Part shown: positions 1-6,121 of the stretch, piece by piece
How the letters are laid out: each line of letters begins with the position of its first letter
Position numbering within the stretch: the stretch's first letter is position 1
Source of the DNA: Pauljensenia sp.
GTDB lineage: Bacteria > Actinomycetota > Actinomycetes > Actinomycetales > Actinomycetaceae
Assembly: GCA_029983625.1 (NCBI GenBank)
Contig: JASBZF010000046.1
Span: 1-13,430 of the forward strand
Direction: 5' to 3'
DNA length: 13,430 nucleotides
Notes under the pieces: model-generated
What the model was told of the DNA's origin: nothing
The model's input: only the letters and a program-made list of their open reading frames with translations
Databases searched by the model: none
Program-made: the position numbers and the translations under genes

Positions 1-793
1 CCGTTCCGTTTTCAGTAGCGGCGGGCGCGGCCTGTGCGGGCGCCTGCTGCTGAGCGGTCTCCTGGTTCGGGCGTCCACCACGGCGCGGGCCGCGACGGTC
101 ACCGCGGCGTCCACCACGGTTGGCCTGCTCGGCCTGCTGACGAGCAAACTCGCGCTCGGTCAGGTCACCCTTGTAGATCCACACCTTGACGCCAATACGA
201 CCGAAGGTCGTGCGCGCCTCGTGGAATCCGTAGTCGATATTGGCGCGGAGGGTATGCAGCGGAACGCGACCCTCGCGGTAGAACTCCGAACGGCTCATTT
301 CGGCGCCACCGAGACGACCCGAGACCTGCACACGGATCCCTTTCGCTCCGGCGCGCTGCGCGGACTGAATGCCCTTACGCATAGCGCGACGGAAAGAGAC
401 GCGGGCGGCGAGCTGCTCGGCGATACCCTGGGCAACCAGCTGAGCATCCATATCGGGGTTCTTCACCTCGAGGATGTTGAGCTGGACCTGCTTGCCGGTG
501 AGCTTCTCAAGATCCTGGCGGAGACGATCCGCCTCAGCACCACGACGACCGATCACGATACCGGGACGAGCGGTGTGGAGATCGACACGCACACGATCAC
601 GGGTGCGCTCAATATCGATCTTCGCAATGCCCGCACGCTCAAGGTTCGTGGTGAGGTTCTTGCGGATCGCGACATCCTCGGCGACGTAGTCGGCGTAGCG
701 CTGACCCTTCGTCGTGGAATCAGAGAACCAGCGGGAGCGGTGATCGGTGGTGATCCCCAGGCGGAACCCGGTGGGGTTGACCTTCTGGCCCAT
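1..793 (-). CDS. rpsC: 30S ribosomal protein S3, partial (C-terminus cut by window edge)
   Basis: This is ribosomal protein S3 of the small-subunit head, which lines the mRNA entry channel with S4 and S5. The ATG at 793-791 opens with MGQKVNPTGFRLG, the diagnostic S3 N-terminus, and is followed by a KH-type RNA-binding region containing GIVIGRRGAEAD. The C-terminal half contains the family stretch GRLGGAEMSRSEFYREGRVPLHTLRA. After about residue 215 the chain becomes a low-complexity tail, first Arg/Gly-rich and then Gln/Ala/Pro-rich, and it is still open at base 1 (264 complete codons). S3 is about 233 residues in E. coli, and tails like this are usual in actinobacteria. Its start lies one base after the rplV stop (TGA-T-ATG), with an AAGGGAG-like ribosome site inside rplV, so translational coupling is likely. 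The gene is certain; only the end is missing. Confidence 0.97.
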   Translation of the reverse strand, partial: MGQKVNPTGFRLGITTDHRSRWFSDSTTKGQRYADYVAEDVAIRKNLTTNLERAGIAKIDIERTRDRVRVDLHTARPGIVIGRRGAEADRLRQDLEKLTGKQVQLNILEVKNPDMDAQLVAQGIAEQLAARVSFRRAMRKGIQSAQRAGAKGIRVQVSGRLGGAEMSRSEFYREGRVPLHTLRANIDYGFHEARTTFGRIGVKVWIYKGDLTEREFARQQAEQANRGGRRGDRRGPRRGGRPNQETAQQQAPAQAAPAATENGT

Positions 794-794
794 A

Positions 795-1166
795 TCAGCG
801 GTCTCCCTTCTTCTTATCTTCCTTGGTGCCGACCACGAGCGTGATGTGGCTCGTGCGCTTGAGGATGCGTCCTGCGCGCCCCTGAGCACGAGGACGGAAG
901 CGCTTCATAGTCGGTCCCTCATCGACGAAAGCTTCAATGATCTGAAGCTCAGCCTCGTTGAAGGTCTCGCCGAGGGCTTCGGCCTTGACCTTCGCGTTGG
1001 CGACGGCGCTGAGGAGCACCTTGCGGACATCGGTGGCGACAGCCTGAGGAGCGAACTTCAGGATGTCGGCGGCCACCAGAACGGCCTTGCCACGAACTTC
1101 GTTCACGACGCGGCGGGCCTTCTGGGGCGTGACGCGGACATAACGCGCCTGCGCCTTGGCTTCCAT
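795..1166 (-). CDS. rplV: 50S ribosomal protein L22
   Basis: L22 is a 123-residue large-subunit protein that contacts 23S rRNA domains and sends a beta-hairpin into the nascent-peptide exit tunnel. The start MEAKAQARYVRVTPQKAR is the typical family N-terminus. The tunnel hairpin is recognisable near the C-terminus as GPTMKRFRPRAQGRAGRI followed by KRTSHITLVV. I chose the ATG at 1166-1164 because the family homology begins there and an AGAGG ribosome site precedes it; the same frame stays open upstream to 1319, but that extension runs antiparallel into rpsS and has no homology. It sits 28 bases after rpsS and one base before rpsC. Mutations in this hairpin are a known route to macrolide resistance; the hairpin looks ordinary here. 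Confidence 0.98.
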   Translation of the reverse strand: MEAKAQARYVRVTPQKARRVVNEVRGKAVLVAADILKFAPQAVATDVRKVLLSAVANAKVKAEALGETFNEAELQIIEAFVDEGPTMKRFRPRAQGRAGRILKRTSHITLVVGTKEDKKKGDR

Positions 1167-1194
1167 GTATCTGCCTCTTCTTCCCAGGGCCGGC

Positions 1195-1476
1195 TCAGCG
1201 CCGGCGTCCCTTACGATCGTCCTTGTCGTGGCTGCGGAAAGTGCGCGTGGGAGCGAACTCTCCGAGCTTGTGGCCCACCATCGATTCAGTGACGAATACG
1301 GGGACATGCTTACGACCATCGTGGACCGCGAAGGTCAGACCCAGGAAATCCGGGGTGATGACCGAACGACGCGACCAGGTCTTGATGACGTTCTTCGAGC
1401 CGGATTCGTTCGCGGCGTCAACCTTCTTCAGCAGGTGATCGTCGACGAACGGGCCCTTCTTCAAACTACGCGGCAT
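1195..1476 (-). CDS. rpsS: 30S ribosomal protein S19
   Basis: S19 is a 93-residue protein of the 30S head that works with S13 near the A-site finger and helps bind 16S rRNA. The sequence begins MPRSLKKGPFVDDHLLKK and contains SVITPDFLGLTFAVHDGRKHVPVFV and GHKLGEFAPTRTF, all family hallmarks. The length matches the family (about 92 residues) and the C-terminus is basic (DDRKGRRR). The start is ATG at 1476-1474 with an AGGAG ribosome site that overlaps the end of rplB. It is the sixth gene of the S10 operon, with rplB 16 bases upstream and rplV 28 bases downstream. Nothing unusual was seen. Confidence 0.98.
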   Translation of the reverse strand: MPRSLKKGPFVDDHLLKKVDAANESGSKNVIKTWSRRSVITPDFLGLTFAVHDGRKHVPVFVTESMVGHKLGEFAPTRTFRSHDKDDRKGRRR

Positions 1477-1492
1477 AGTGATCGACTCCTAC

Positions 1493-2329
1493 TCAGCGGT
1501 TCTTGCCGGTCTTACGACGACGAACAATCAGGCGATCGCTGTCCTTGTTCGGACGGCGGGTACGACCCTCAGGCTTACCCCAGGGACTGACAGGGTGACG
1601 GCCACCGGAGGTACGGCCTTCGCCACCACCGTGCGGGTGATCGACCGGGTTCATGACAACACCACGGACGTGCGGACGCTTGCCCTTCCAACGCATACGA
1701 CCGGCCTTGCCCCAGTTGATGTTCGACTGCTCGGCATTGCCGACCTCACCGACCGTCGCACGGCAGGTGATCTCCACGTTGCGGATTTCACCGGAGGGCA
1801 TACGCAGCTGCGCAAAGCGACCTTCCTTGGCGACGAGCTGAACGGACGAACCTGCAGAGCGAGCGATCTTAGCGCCGCCACCCGGCTTGAGTTCGACCGC
1901 GTGAATCACGGTACCGAGGGGGATGTTGCGCAGCGGCAGGTTGTTGCCGGGCTTAATGTCAGCTGCGGGACCGGCCTCAACGCGGTCACCCTGGTTGAGC
2001 TTCGCCGGAGCGAGGATGTAGCGCTTCTCTCCATCCGCGTAGTGCAAAAGAGCGATGCGTGCGGTGCGGTTCGGATCGTACTCAATGTGAGCGACGACTG
2101 CGGGCACACCATCCTTGTCGTGCCGACGGAAGTCGATGACGCGGTACTGGCGCTTGTGACCGCCACCGCGGTGACGAGAGGTCACGCGACCATTGGAGTT
2201 GCGACCGCCGGTCTTGTGGAGCGGACGGAGCAGTGACTTCTCAGGCGTGGAGCGGGTGATCTCGACGAAATCGGAGACCGAGGCGCCGCGACGACCCGGA
2301 GTCGTAGGCTTGTACTTACGGATTCCCAT
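1493..2329 (-). CDS. rplB: 50S ribosomal protein L2
   Basis: L2 is a 278-residue primary 23S rRNA-binding protein required for subunit association and placed near the peptidyl-transferase centre. It opens MGIRKYKPTTPGRRGASVSDF. The conserved C-terminal loop GVVMNPVDHPHGGGEGR lies at about residues 223-239, with two His residues (231 and 233) in the area implicated in peptidyl-transferase function, followed by the lysine/arginine-rich end. Length is typical (273-280). An AGAGGAC-like ribosome site precedes the ATG. It lies 24 bases after rplW, in the usual S10 order. A 252-codon open frame on the opposite strand across this gene is only a high-GC shadow. Confidence 0.98.
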   Translation of the reverse strand: MGIRKYKPTTPGRRGASVSDFVEITRSTPEKSLLRPLHKTGGRNSNGRVTSRHRGGGHKRQYRVIDFRRHDKDGVPAVVAHIEYDPNRTARIALLHYADGEKRYILAPAKLNQGDRVEAGPAADIKPGNNLPLRNIPLGTVIHAVELKPGGGAKIARSAGSSVQLVAKEGRFAQLRMPSGEIRNVEITCRATVGEVGNAEQSNINWGKAGRMRWKGKRPHVRGVVMNPVDHPHGGGEGRTSGGRHPVSPWGKPEGRTRRPNKDSDRLIVRRRKTGKNR

Positions 2330-2353
2330 GTTTGTCCTCTACCTCTCCGGTTC

Positions 2354-2659
2354 TCAGGCCTGATCGCCGAAGATGTCGATGGCGCCCTCGCGCAGGGTGA
2401 CGATTGCTCGCTTCACGTCCTTGCGCTTGCCCTGACCCGTGCGGGTCCGGTAGGTCTTGCCCTTACGGTTCTGAGTCGCGACCTGGCCGACCTTGACACC
2501 GAAGATCGCTTCGATCGCGATCTTGATCTCGGTCTTGTTGGCGCGCGGATCGACCTCGAAGGTGTACTTGCCTTCATCCATGAGGATGGAGGACTTCTCG
2601 GTGACGACCGGCTTCAAAATGATGTCGCGAGGATTCTTGCTCGCTTCGAGGGTGCTCAC
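2354..2659 (-). CDS. rplW: 50S ribosomal protein L23 (GTG start)
   Basis: L23 (101 residues) sits at the exit-tunnel mouth, where trigger factor and the signal recognition particle dock. Family features are IILKPVVTEKSSILMDEGKYTFEVDPRANKTEIKIA and FGVKVGQV followed by the RKGKTYRTRTGQGKRKD loop. The start codon is GTG at 2659-2657 and overlaps the rplD stop as GTGA, a four-base overlap typical of translational coupling. A strong AAGGAGGAG ribosome site lies just upstream inside rplD. The GTG choice is supported by this ribosome site and by the conserved N-terminus that follows it. Length is normal. Confidence 0.97.
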   Translation of the reverse strand: MSTLEASKNPRDIILKPVVTEKSSILMDEGKYTFEVDPRANKTEIKIAIEAIFGVKVGQVATQNRKGKTYRTRTGQGKRKDVKRAIVTLREGAIDIFGDQA

Positions 2660-3300
2660 TTGGTCTCCTCCTTGGTGCCGAGGAAGGACTCGAAGGCGGC
2701 CTGCGTGAACACGATGTCATCGGCGTCGAGAACGTCGTAGGTGTTCAGCTGATCGGCCCAGAGCACGTGAACCTCGGGGACGTTGCGAAGGGAGAGGGCG
2801 GTGACCTCATCCCCGCGTTCGAGGACGACGAGGGCCTGACGATCCTCGACGAGCTGACGCAGCGCGGCGAGGGCGACCTTCGTCTTCGGGGTCTCGGCTT
2901 CGATAAGTGCCGTAACGACGTGGATACGTCCAGCGCGCGCACGATCGGACAGAGCCGAACGAAGTGCGCCCCGCTTCATCTTCTTGGGGGTGCGCTGATC
3001 GTAGTCGCGAGGCTGCGGACCATGGACGATACCGCCGCCAGTGAAATGCGGCGCGCGGATCGAACCCTGACGGGCGTTGCCCGTACCCTTCTGCCGGAAA
3101 GGCTTCTTACCACCGCCGGAGACCTGGCCGCGTGTCTTTGTCGCGTGTGTGCCCTGGCGGGCGGCAGCGAGCTGAGCGACAACAACCTGGTGCATCAGCG
3201 GAATGTTGGTCGGAACGTCGAAGATCTCGGCGGGAAGTTCCACAGAAGCAGTCTTCTTACCCGAAAGATCGAGGACGTCGAGGGTCTGAACGTCAGACAT
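2656..3300 (-). CDS. rplD: 50S ribosomal protein L4
   Basis: L4 (214 residues) is an early-assembly 23S rRNA binder with an extended loop in the exit tunnel. The loop region is visible as KTRGQVSGGGKKPFRQKGTG followed by NARQGSIRAPHFTGGGIVHGP at about residues 60-100. I start the protein at the ATG at 3300-3298 (MSDVQTLDVLDLSGKK). An in-frame GTG three codons upstream overlaps the rplC stop and is less likely. The junction with rplC is TGA-A-ATG, with an AAGGG ribosome site inside rplC; the other end overlaps rplW by four bases. In E. coli L4 also represses its own S10 operon through the leader RNA. That mechanism is established for gamma-proteobacteria only and cannot be assumed here. Confidence 0.97.
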   Translation of the reverse strand: MSDVQTLDVLDLSGKKTASVELPAEIFDVPTNIPLMHQVVVAQLAAARQGTHATKTRGQVSGGGKKPFRQKGTGNARQGSIRAPHFTGGGIVHGPQPRDYDQRTPKKMKRGALRSALSDRARAGRIHVVTALIEAETPKTKVALAALRQLVEDRQALVVLERGDEVTALSLRNVPEVHVLWADQLNTYDVLDADDIVFTQAAFESFLGTKEETK

Positions 3301-3301
3301 T

Positions 3302-3964
3302 TCACGCACCCTTCACAGACGAACGAACCAGGACCACGCCGTTCTTCGGACCGGGGATGGCGCCGCTGATGAGCAGCAGCCCCTTCTCGGTGTCAACGGC
3401 CTGAATCTTGAGGTTCTGGACGGTACGGCGGACGCCACCCATGCGGCCAGCCATACGCAGGCCCTTGAAGATACGTCCGGGGGTTGCGCAGGCACCGATA
3501 GAGCCGGGCTTGCGGTGGTTGCGGTGCGCACCGTGAGAGGCCGAAACACCGGCGAAGCCGTGACGCTTCATGACACCGGCGAAACCCTTGCCCTTGGTGT
3601 TACCGGAAACATCGACGAATTCGCCCGCTTCAAAGGTGGCGGCGTCAAGTTCCTGGCCAAGCTCATAGGAGTCGACTGCGGAGGTGCGGACTTCGGCGAT
3701 ATGACGACGAGGCTCAACACCGGCCTTGCTGAAGTGACCGGCCATCGGCTTAGTCACCTTACGGGCGGGGAGCTCGCCGAAGCCGAGCTGGACGGCGTTG
3801 TAGCCGTCAACGTCCTCGGTACGAACCTGCGTAACGACGTTGGTGTCGACCTGAACGACAGTGAGAGGCACGAGGCGACCGTCGGCATCCCAGACCTGGG
3901 TCATGCCGAGCTTACGGCCGAGCAGCGCCTTCACGGGCGCGTGCTGCGTGTTGTCAGTAGTCAT
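3302..3964 (-). CDS. rplC: 50S ribosomal protein L3
   Basis: L3 (220 residues) binds near the 3' end of 23S rRNA and reaches the peptidyl-transferase centre with its central extension. After a short N-terminal lead (MTTDNTQHAP) the family signature KALLGRKLGMTQVWD appears. The centre-facing loop contains SHGAHRNHRKPGSIGACATPG and then FKGLRMAGRMGG at about residues 143-177. The ATG at 3964-3962 is preceded by GAGGA at good spacing; the frame stays open further upstream into rpsJ, but that part is not L3. One detail: where E. coli L3 has GSIGQ, whose Gln is methylated by PrmB, this protein has GSIGA (Ala158), so that modification cannot occur here; Ala or Gly is, from memory, usual in actinobacteria. 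It lies 13 bases after rpsJ. Confidence 0.97.
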   Translation of the reverse strand: MTTDNTQHAPVKALLGRKLGMTQVWDADGRLVPLTVVQVDTNVVTQVRTEDVDGYNAVQLGFGELPARKVTKPMAGHFSKAGVEPRRHIAEVRTSAVDSYELGQELDAATFEAGEFVDVSGNTKGKGFAGVMKRHGFAGVSASHGAHRNHRKPGSIGACATPGRIFKGLRMAGRMGGVRRTVQNLKIQAVDTEKGLLLISGAIPGPKNGVVLVRSSVKGA

Positions 3965-3977
3965 TGTGCAGATGTCC

Positions 3978-4286
3978 TCAGAGCTTGATCTCGATGTTGA
4001 CGTCCGCAGGCAGGTCGAGGCGCATGAGCGAATCGACGGCCTTCGGGGTCGGGTCGATGATGTCGATGAGCCGCTTGTGAGTGCGCATCTCGAAGTGCTC
4101 GCGGCTGTCCTTGTACTTGTGGGGCGACCGAATGACGACAAACACGTTCTTTTCGGTCGGCAGTGGCACCGGGCCCACCACGGTGGCGCCCGCTCGCTGC
4201 ACGGTGTCCACGATCTTGCGCGCGGAGCTGTCGATAACCTCGTGGTCATACGACTTCAGCCGGATGCGGATCTTCTGTCCCGCCAT
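3978..4286 (-). CDS. rpsJ: 30S ribosomal protein S10
   Basis: S10 (102 residues) is the first gene of the S10 operon. It is part of the 30S head and doubles as the NusE transcription elongation/antitermination factor. The whole chain matches the family: MAGQKIRIRLKSYDHEVIDS, VVGPVPLPTEKNVFVVIRSPHKYKDSREHFEMRTHKR and the end LPADVNIEIKL. The ATG at 4286-4284 follows AGAGGTAAG at a spacing of about six bases. A 542-base non-coding gap separates it from tuf, so the operon probably has its own promoter(s); candidates are listed separately. The tetracycline-resistance loop region (around KYKDSREHFEM) has no obvious abnormality. Confidence 0.98.
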   Translation of the reverse strand: MAGQKIRIRLKSYDHEVIDSSARKIVDTVQRAGATVVGPVPLPTEKNVFVVIRSPHKYKDSREHFEMRTHKRLIDIIDPTPKAVDSLMRLDLPADVNIEIKL

Positions 4287-4324
4287 GCCGTCTTACCTCT
4301 TCTCGTACAGATTCGTCACCGGTC

Positions 4325-4343
4325 CCCGCACTCGGGCGTGTCG
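4325..4343. repeat. 19-bp direct repeat, copy A (near rpsJ)
   Basis: Plus-strand sequence cccgcactcgggcgtgtcg matches copy B at 4639-4657 at 18 of 19 positions, 314 bases away. On the transcript strand the core CCCG-AGTG-CGGG can fold as a small 4-bp hairpin. This copy lies about 40 bases before the rpsJ start, at or just after the start point expected for the proximal promoter candidate. Confidence 0.75.
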
Positions 4344-4345
4344 CC

Positions 4346-4351
4346 ATTATG
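4346..4351 (-). promoter_or_regulatory. Candidate proximal promoter of S10 operon (-10 box)
   Basis: On the minus strand CATAAT stands 60 bases before the rpsJ start and matches the TATAAT consensus at five of six positions. No good -35 box is seen 16-18 bases upstream; GGGAAC is the sequence there. Transcription would start around 4338-4341, inside repeat copy A. It is weaker evidence than the distal candidate because of the missing -35. Confidence 0.35.
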
Positions 4352-4413
4352 AGCGGCACGTGTGCGCGGTTCCCCCGTGTTGGAGGTGGACCGTTGTCTT
4401 GTCCAAAGATCTC

Positions 4414-4471
4414 GGGCGTCACGCCCAGTTCGCAGAAAACCTGCGAAACCGCCTCGCACAGATCGCGAGGC
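4414..4471 (-). promoter_or_regulatory. Three tandem hairpins in the S10 leader
   Basis: Three inverted repeats follow each other with two or three bases between them. Hairpin I is 4451-4471 (GCCTCGC/GCGAGGC, 7 bp, 7-base loop). Hairpin II is 4429-4447 (TTCGCAG/CTGCGAA, 7 bp, 5-base loop). Hairpin III is 4414-4426 (GGGCG/CGCCC, 5 bp, 3-base loop). The 5' arm of hairpin II could instead pair with a second TGCGAA at 4517-4512, giving a competing fold. No clear U-tract follows hairpin III, so control of translation or Rho access is as plausible as intrinsic termination. Confidence 0.55.
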
Positions 4472-4532
4472 AACCGTCCCAGTTTGTCAGATTCACTTCG
4501 CTTACAGCAAGTTCGCACGCCGCGATCAGCAT
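4419..4532 (-). CDS. Possible 37-residue leader peptide upstream of S10 operon
   Basis: An ATG at 4532-4530 follows GGAGGA (4543-4538) with five bases between, one of the best ribosome sites in the window. The frame reads MLIAACELAVSEVNLTNWDG then CLAICARRFRRFSANWA and stops with TGA at 4421-4419. I know no homologue. It has no membrane segment or signal sequence of note. It has three Cys (6, 21, 25), two Trp (18, 36) and an Arg cluster (27, 28, 30, 31) that uses two AGG codons. The coding sequence runs through hairpins I and II and stops inside hairpin III, the layout of a regulatory leader peptide rather than a functional protein. It could also be a chance frame. It is 132 bases upstream of rpsJ and lies downstream of the distal promoter candidate. 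Confidence 0.4.
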   Translation of the reverse strand: MLIAACELAVSEVNLTNWDGCLAICARRFRRFSANWA

Positions 4533-4537
4533 GTGAA

Positions 4538-4543
4538 TCCTCC
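4538..4543 (-). promoter_or_regulatory. Strong Shine-Dalgarno of the leader frame
   Basis: GGAGGA on the minus strand sits five bases before an ATG in otherwise non-coding DNA. It is closer to consensus than the ribosome sites of most genes in this window, and it is the main reason for taking the 37-codon frame seriously. Confidence 0.5.
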
Positions 4544-4632
4544 GACACTGCGCGGAAGATCGATCTCGCTCACCAATGCGCGAAGAACGGAAAGAAATCC
4601 GATATCGCTCAATTGATGAGCACCAGGAAAAC

Positions 4633-4661
4633 AGTGTACCCGCACTCGGGAGTGTCGTCCA
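4633..4661 (-). promoter_or_regulatory. Candidate distal promoter of S10 operon
   Basis: On the minus strand TGGACG (4661-4656, four of six to TTGACA) and TACACT (4638-4633, four of six to TATAAT) are separated by 17 bases, the ideal spacing. The spacer contains the inverted repeat CACTC-CC-GAGTG (4643-4654) and overlaps repeat copy B, so an operator role is possible. Transcription would start near 4626 and give a leader of about 340 bases before rpsJ. Confidence 0.5.
4639..4657. repeat. 19-bp direct repeat, copy B (inside distal promoter)
   Basis: Plus-strand sequence cccgcactcgggagtgtcg, 18 of 19 identical to copy A at 4325-4343. It fills most of the spacer between the candidate -35 and -10 boxes. 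Whether it is a protein-binding site or a remnant of duplication cannot be told from two copies. Confidence 0.75.
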
Positions 4662-4757
4662 GATTGCGTGCACAACGAGAACAGTTACGAAGCTCTCTTT
4701 GCTCACGACAAGACAAGATGCCGCACCAAGATACGCACAAATCCTGTCAAGAACGCG

Positions 4758-4793
4758 CTTTTCCCCCCCCCCGACAACCGGGTGGGGGCAAAG
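4758..4793 (-). terminator. Possible tuf/str transcript-end stem with G10 run
   Basis: Downstream of tuf the minus strand reads CUUU, a C5 block, an inner CCC block, a short loop, then a run of ten G and AAAAG. The outer CUUU/AAAG, C5/G5 and CCC/GGG segments can pair, with single mismatches between them. No U-tract follows, so this is not a textbook intrinsic terminator, but it is the strongest stem between tuf and the S10 promoter candidate. The C10 run on the plus strand (4763-4772) is also a slippage-prone homopolymer. Confidence 0.4.
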
Positions 4794-4828
4794 CTCAAGA
4801 GAAGCTTATGCGGCTAAAACCGCGCAGA

Positions 4829-6016
4829 TCACTTGATGATCTCGGTGACGCGACCGGAACCAACCGTGCGGCCACCCTCGCGGATCGCGAAGCCGAGGCC
4901 CGGCTCCATAGCGATCGGCTGGATGAGCTCAACCGTGATTTCGGTGGTGTCGCCCGGCATCACCATGTCGGTGCCCTCGGGGAGAGTGATGACGCCGGTC
5001 ACGTCCGTGGTACGGAAGTAGAACTGCGGACGGTAGTTCGAGAAGAACGGGTTGTGACGGCCGCCCTCTTCCTTCTTGAGGATGTACACCTGGCCCTTGA
5101 AGTTCGTGTGCGGGGTGATCGAGCCGGGGATGGCAACGACCTGACCGCGCTCAACCTCGTCACGCTTGGTGCCACGCAGGAGGAGACCGCAGTTCTCACC
5201 GGCCCATGCCTCATCCATTGACTTGTGGAACATCTCGATGCCCGTGACCGTGGTCTTCTGGGGCTCGCGAATGCCGAGGATTTCGATTTCGGTGTTGATC
5301 GGGAGCTTGCCGCGCTCAACACGACCGGTGACGACGGTGCCACGACCGGTGATCGTGAAGACGTCCTCGATCGGCATGAGGAAGGGCTTGTCCATATCGC
5401 GCTCAGGGGTCGGCACGTAAGAGTCAACGGCCTCCATGAGCTCTTCGACCTTGGCAACCCACTGCGGATCGCCTTCGAGTGCCTTCAGGGCCGAAACCTG
5501 AACGATCGGAGCATCGCGATCGAAGCCCTGCGACTCGAGAAGGTCGCGGCACTCTTCCTCAACGAGCTCAAGCATCTCTTCGTCATCGACAGCGTCGGAC
5601 TTGTTGAGAGCAACGAGGATCGTCGGAACGCCAACCTGACGGGCGAGCAGCACGTGCTCGCGAGTCTGGGCCATCGGGCCGTCGGTGGCGGCGACAACGA
5701 GGATCGCGCCATCCATCTGGGCCGCACCGGTGATCATGTTCTTCACGTAGTCAGCGTGGCCGGGGGCGTCAACGTGTGCGTAGTGACGGGCCTCGGTCTG
5801 GTACTCGACGTGTGCAACGTTGATCGTGATGCCGCGTTCGCGCTCTTCAGGAGCGTTATCGACCTGATCGAAGGGGGTGAACTCGTTCAGATCCGGGTAC
5901 TTGTCGTGCAGAACCTTCGTGATCGCTGCGGTGAGCGTGGTCTTGCCGTGGTCAACGTGACCAATCGTGCCGATGTTGACATGCGGCTTGCTGCGCTCGA
6001 ACTTGGCCTTCGCCAC
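4829..6016 (-). CDS. tuf: Elongation factor Tu (GTG start)
   Basis: EF-Tu (395 residues) delivers aminoacyl-tRNA to the ribosomal A site using GTP. The G1 loop GHVDHGKT is at residues 19-26, the switch II motif DAPGH at 83-87 and the base-specificity motif NKSD at 138-141 (a Ser where E. coli has Cys), followed by SALKALEGD. Domains 2 and 3 follow, with GRGTVVTGRVERG and the end VGSGRVTEIIK. The start is GTG at 6016-6014 (then AKAKFERSKPHVN), supported by AGGAGGACACCA just before it; the frame is open upstream to 6067 but that part has no homology. It lies 172 bases after fusA and closes the str operon. A possible promoter and hairpins in that gap suggest extra tuf expression, as is common. 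Confidence 0.98.
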   Translation of the reverse strand: MAKAKFERSKPHVNIGTIGHVDHGKTTLTAAITKVLHDKYPDLNEFTPFDQVDNAPEERERGITINVAHVEYQTEARHYAHVDAPGHADYVKNMITGAAQMDGAILVVAATDGPMAQTREHVLLARQVGVPTILVALNKSDAVDDEEMLELVEEECRDLLESQGFDRDAPIVQVSALKALEGDPQWVAKVEELMEAVDSYVPTPERDMDKPFLMPIEDVFTITGRGTVVTGRVERGKLPINTEIEILGIREPQKTTVTGIEMFHKSMDEAWAGENCGLLLRGTKRDEVERGQVVAIPGSITPHTNFKGQVYILKKEEGGRHNPFFSNYRPQFYFRTTDVTGVITLPEGTDMVMPGDTTEITVELIQPIAMEPGLGFAIREGGRTVGSGRVTEIIK

Positions 6017-6045
6017 TGGTGTCCTCCTGGACTCGGGTAGTTTTT

Positions 6046-6060
6046 CTAGCCTACGGCTAG
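6046..6060 (-). promoter_or_regulatory. Hairpin in tuf 5' leader
   Basis: CTAGCC-GTA-GGCTAG on the minus strand is a 6-bp inverted repeat with a 3-base loop, 30 bases before the tuf start and just downstream of the possible -10 box. It is followed by AAAAAC, so it is not a terminator for tuf transcription. It may stabilise the 5' end of a tuf-specific mRNA. Confidence 0.35.
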
Positions 6061-6065
6061 GTGTC

Positions 6066-6074
6066 ACTCTAACA
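6066..6074 (-). promoter_or_regulatory. Possible internal tuf promoter (extended -10)
   Basis: TGTTAGAGT on the minus strand has the TGN extension followed by TAGAGT (four of six to TATAAT), 50 bases before the tuf start. The -35 region at 17-base spacing reads TAGGTT and is poor. Extended -10 promoters can do without a -35, and separate tuf promoters are known in other bacteria, but this is only a pattern match. Confidence 0.35.
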
Positions 6075-6121
6075 CCCAGCCCGCTTGAAACCTACAGGGA
6101 TTCTTTGGGGTGTGAGCCGCA

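Larger units (their letters stand above)
4287..4828 (-). other. Non-coding region between str and S10 operons (S10 leader)
   Basis: This 542-base gap holds no gene of known type. Read toward rpsJ it contains a G10-bearing stem just after tuf, a promoter candidate with TGGACG/TACACT, a 5-bp hairpin (4607-4621) and two short palindromes (4600-4607 and 4557-4566). A short frame of 37 codons with a strong ribosome site comes next, then three hairpins in a row (4471-4414), a second -10-like box (4351-4346) and a 19-base sequence repeated from the first promoter. A transcript from the distal promoter would have a 5' leader of roughly 340 bases, long enough for regulation. No L4-type leader known from E. 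coli was recognised. Confidence 0.7.

Noticed and set aside
1478..2236. 252-codon open frame on the plus strand across rplB
   Set aside because: Antisense shadow of L2; similar shadows lie opposite rpsC, rplD and rplC.
4246..4548. 100-codon minus-strand frame reaching into rpsJ
   Set aside because: Overlaps the rpsJ start out of frame and shows no ribosome site or homology; the 37-codon frame in the same area has a much better start.
4745..4750. Perfect TTGACA on the minus strand after tuf as an S10 promoter
   Set aside because: No -10-like box at 16-19 bases; the only candidate, TATCTT, is at 11 bases.
4349..5221. 290-codon plus-strand frame covering the str-S10 gap and the end of tuf
   Set aside because: Half of it is antisense to EF-Tu and the rest crosses the hairpins and the C10 run; composition is not protein-like.
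5225..6040. 271-codon open frame on the plus strand across tuf
   Set aside because: Antisense shadow of EF-Tu with no domain and no ribosome site worth noting.
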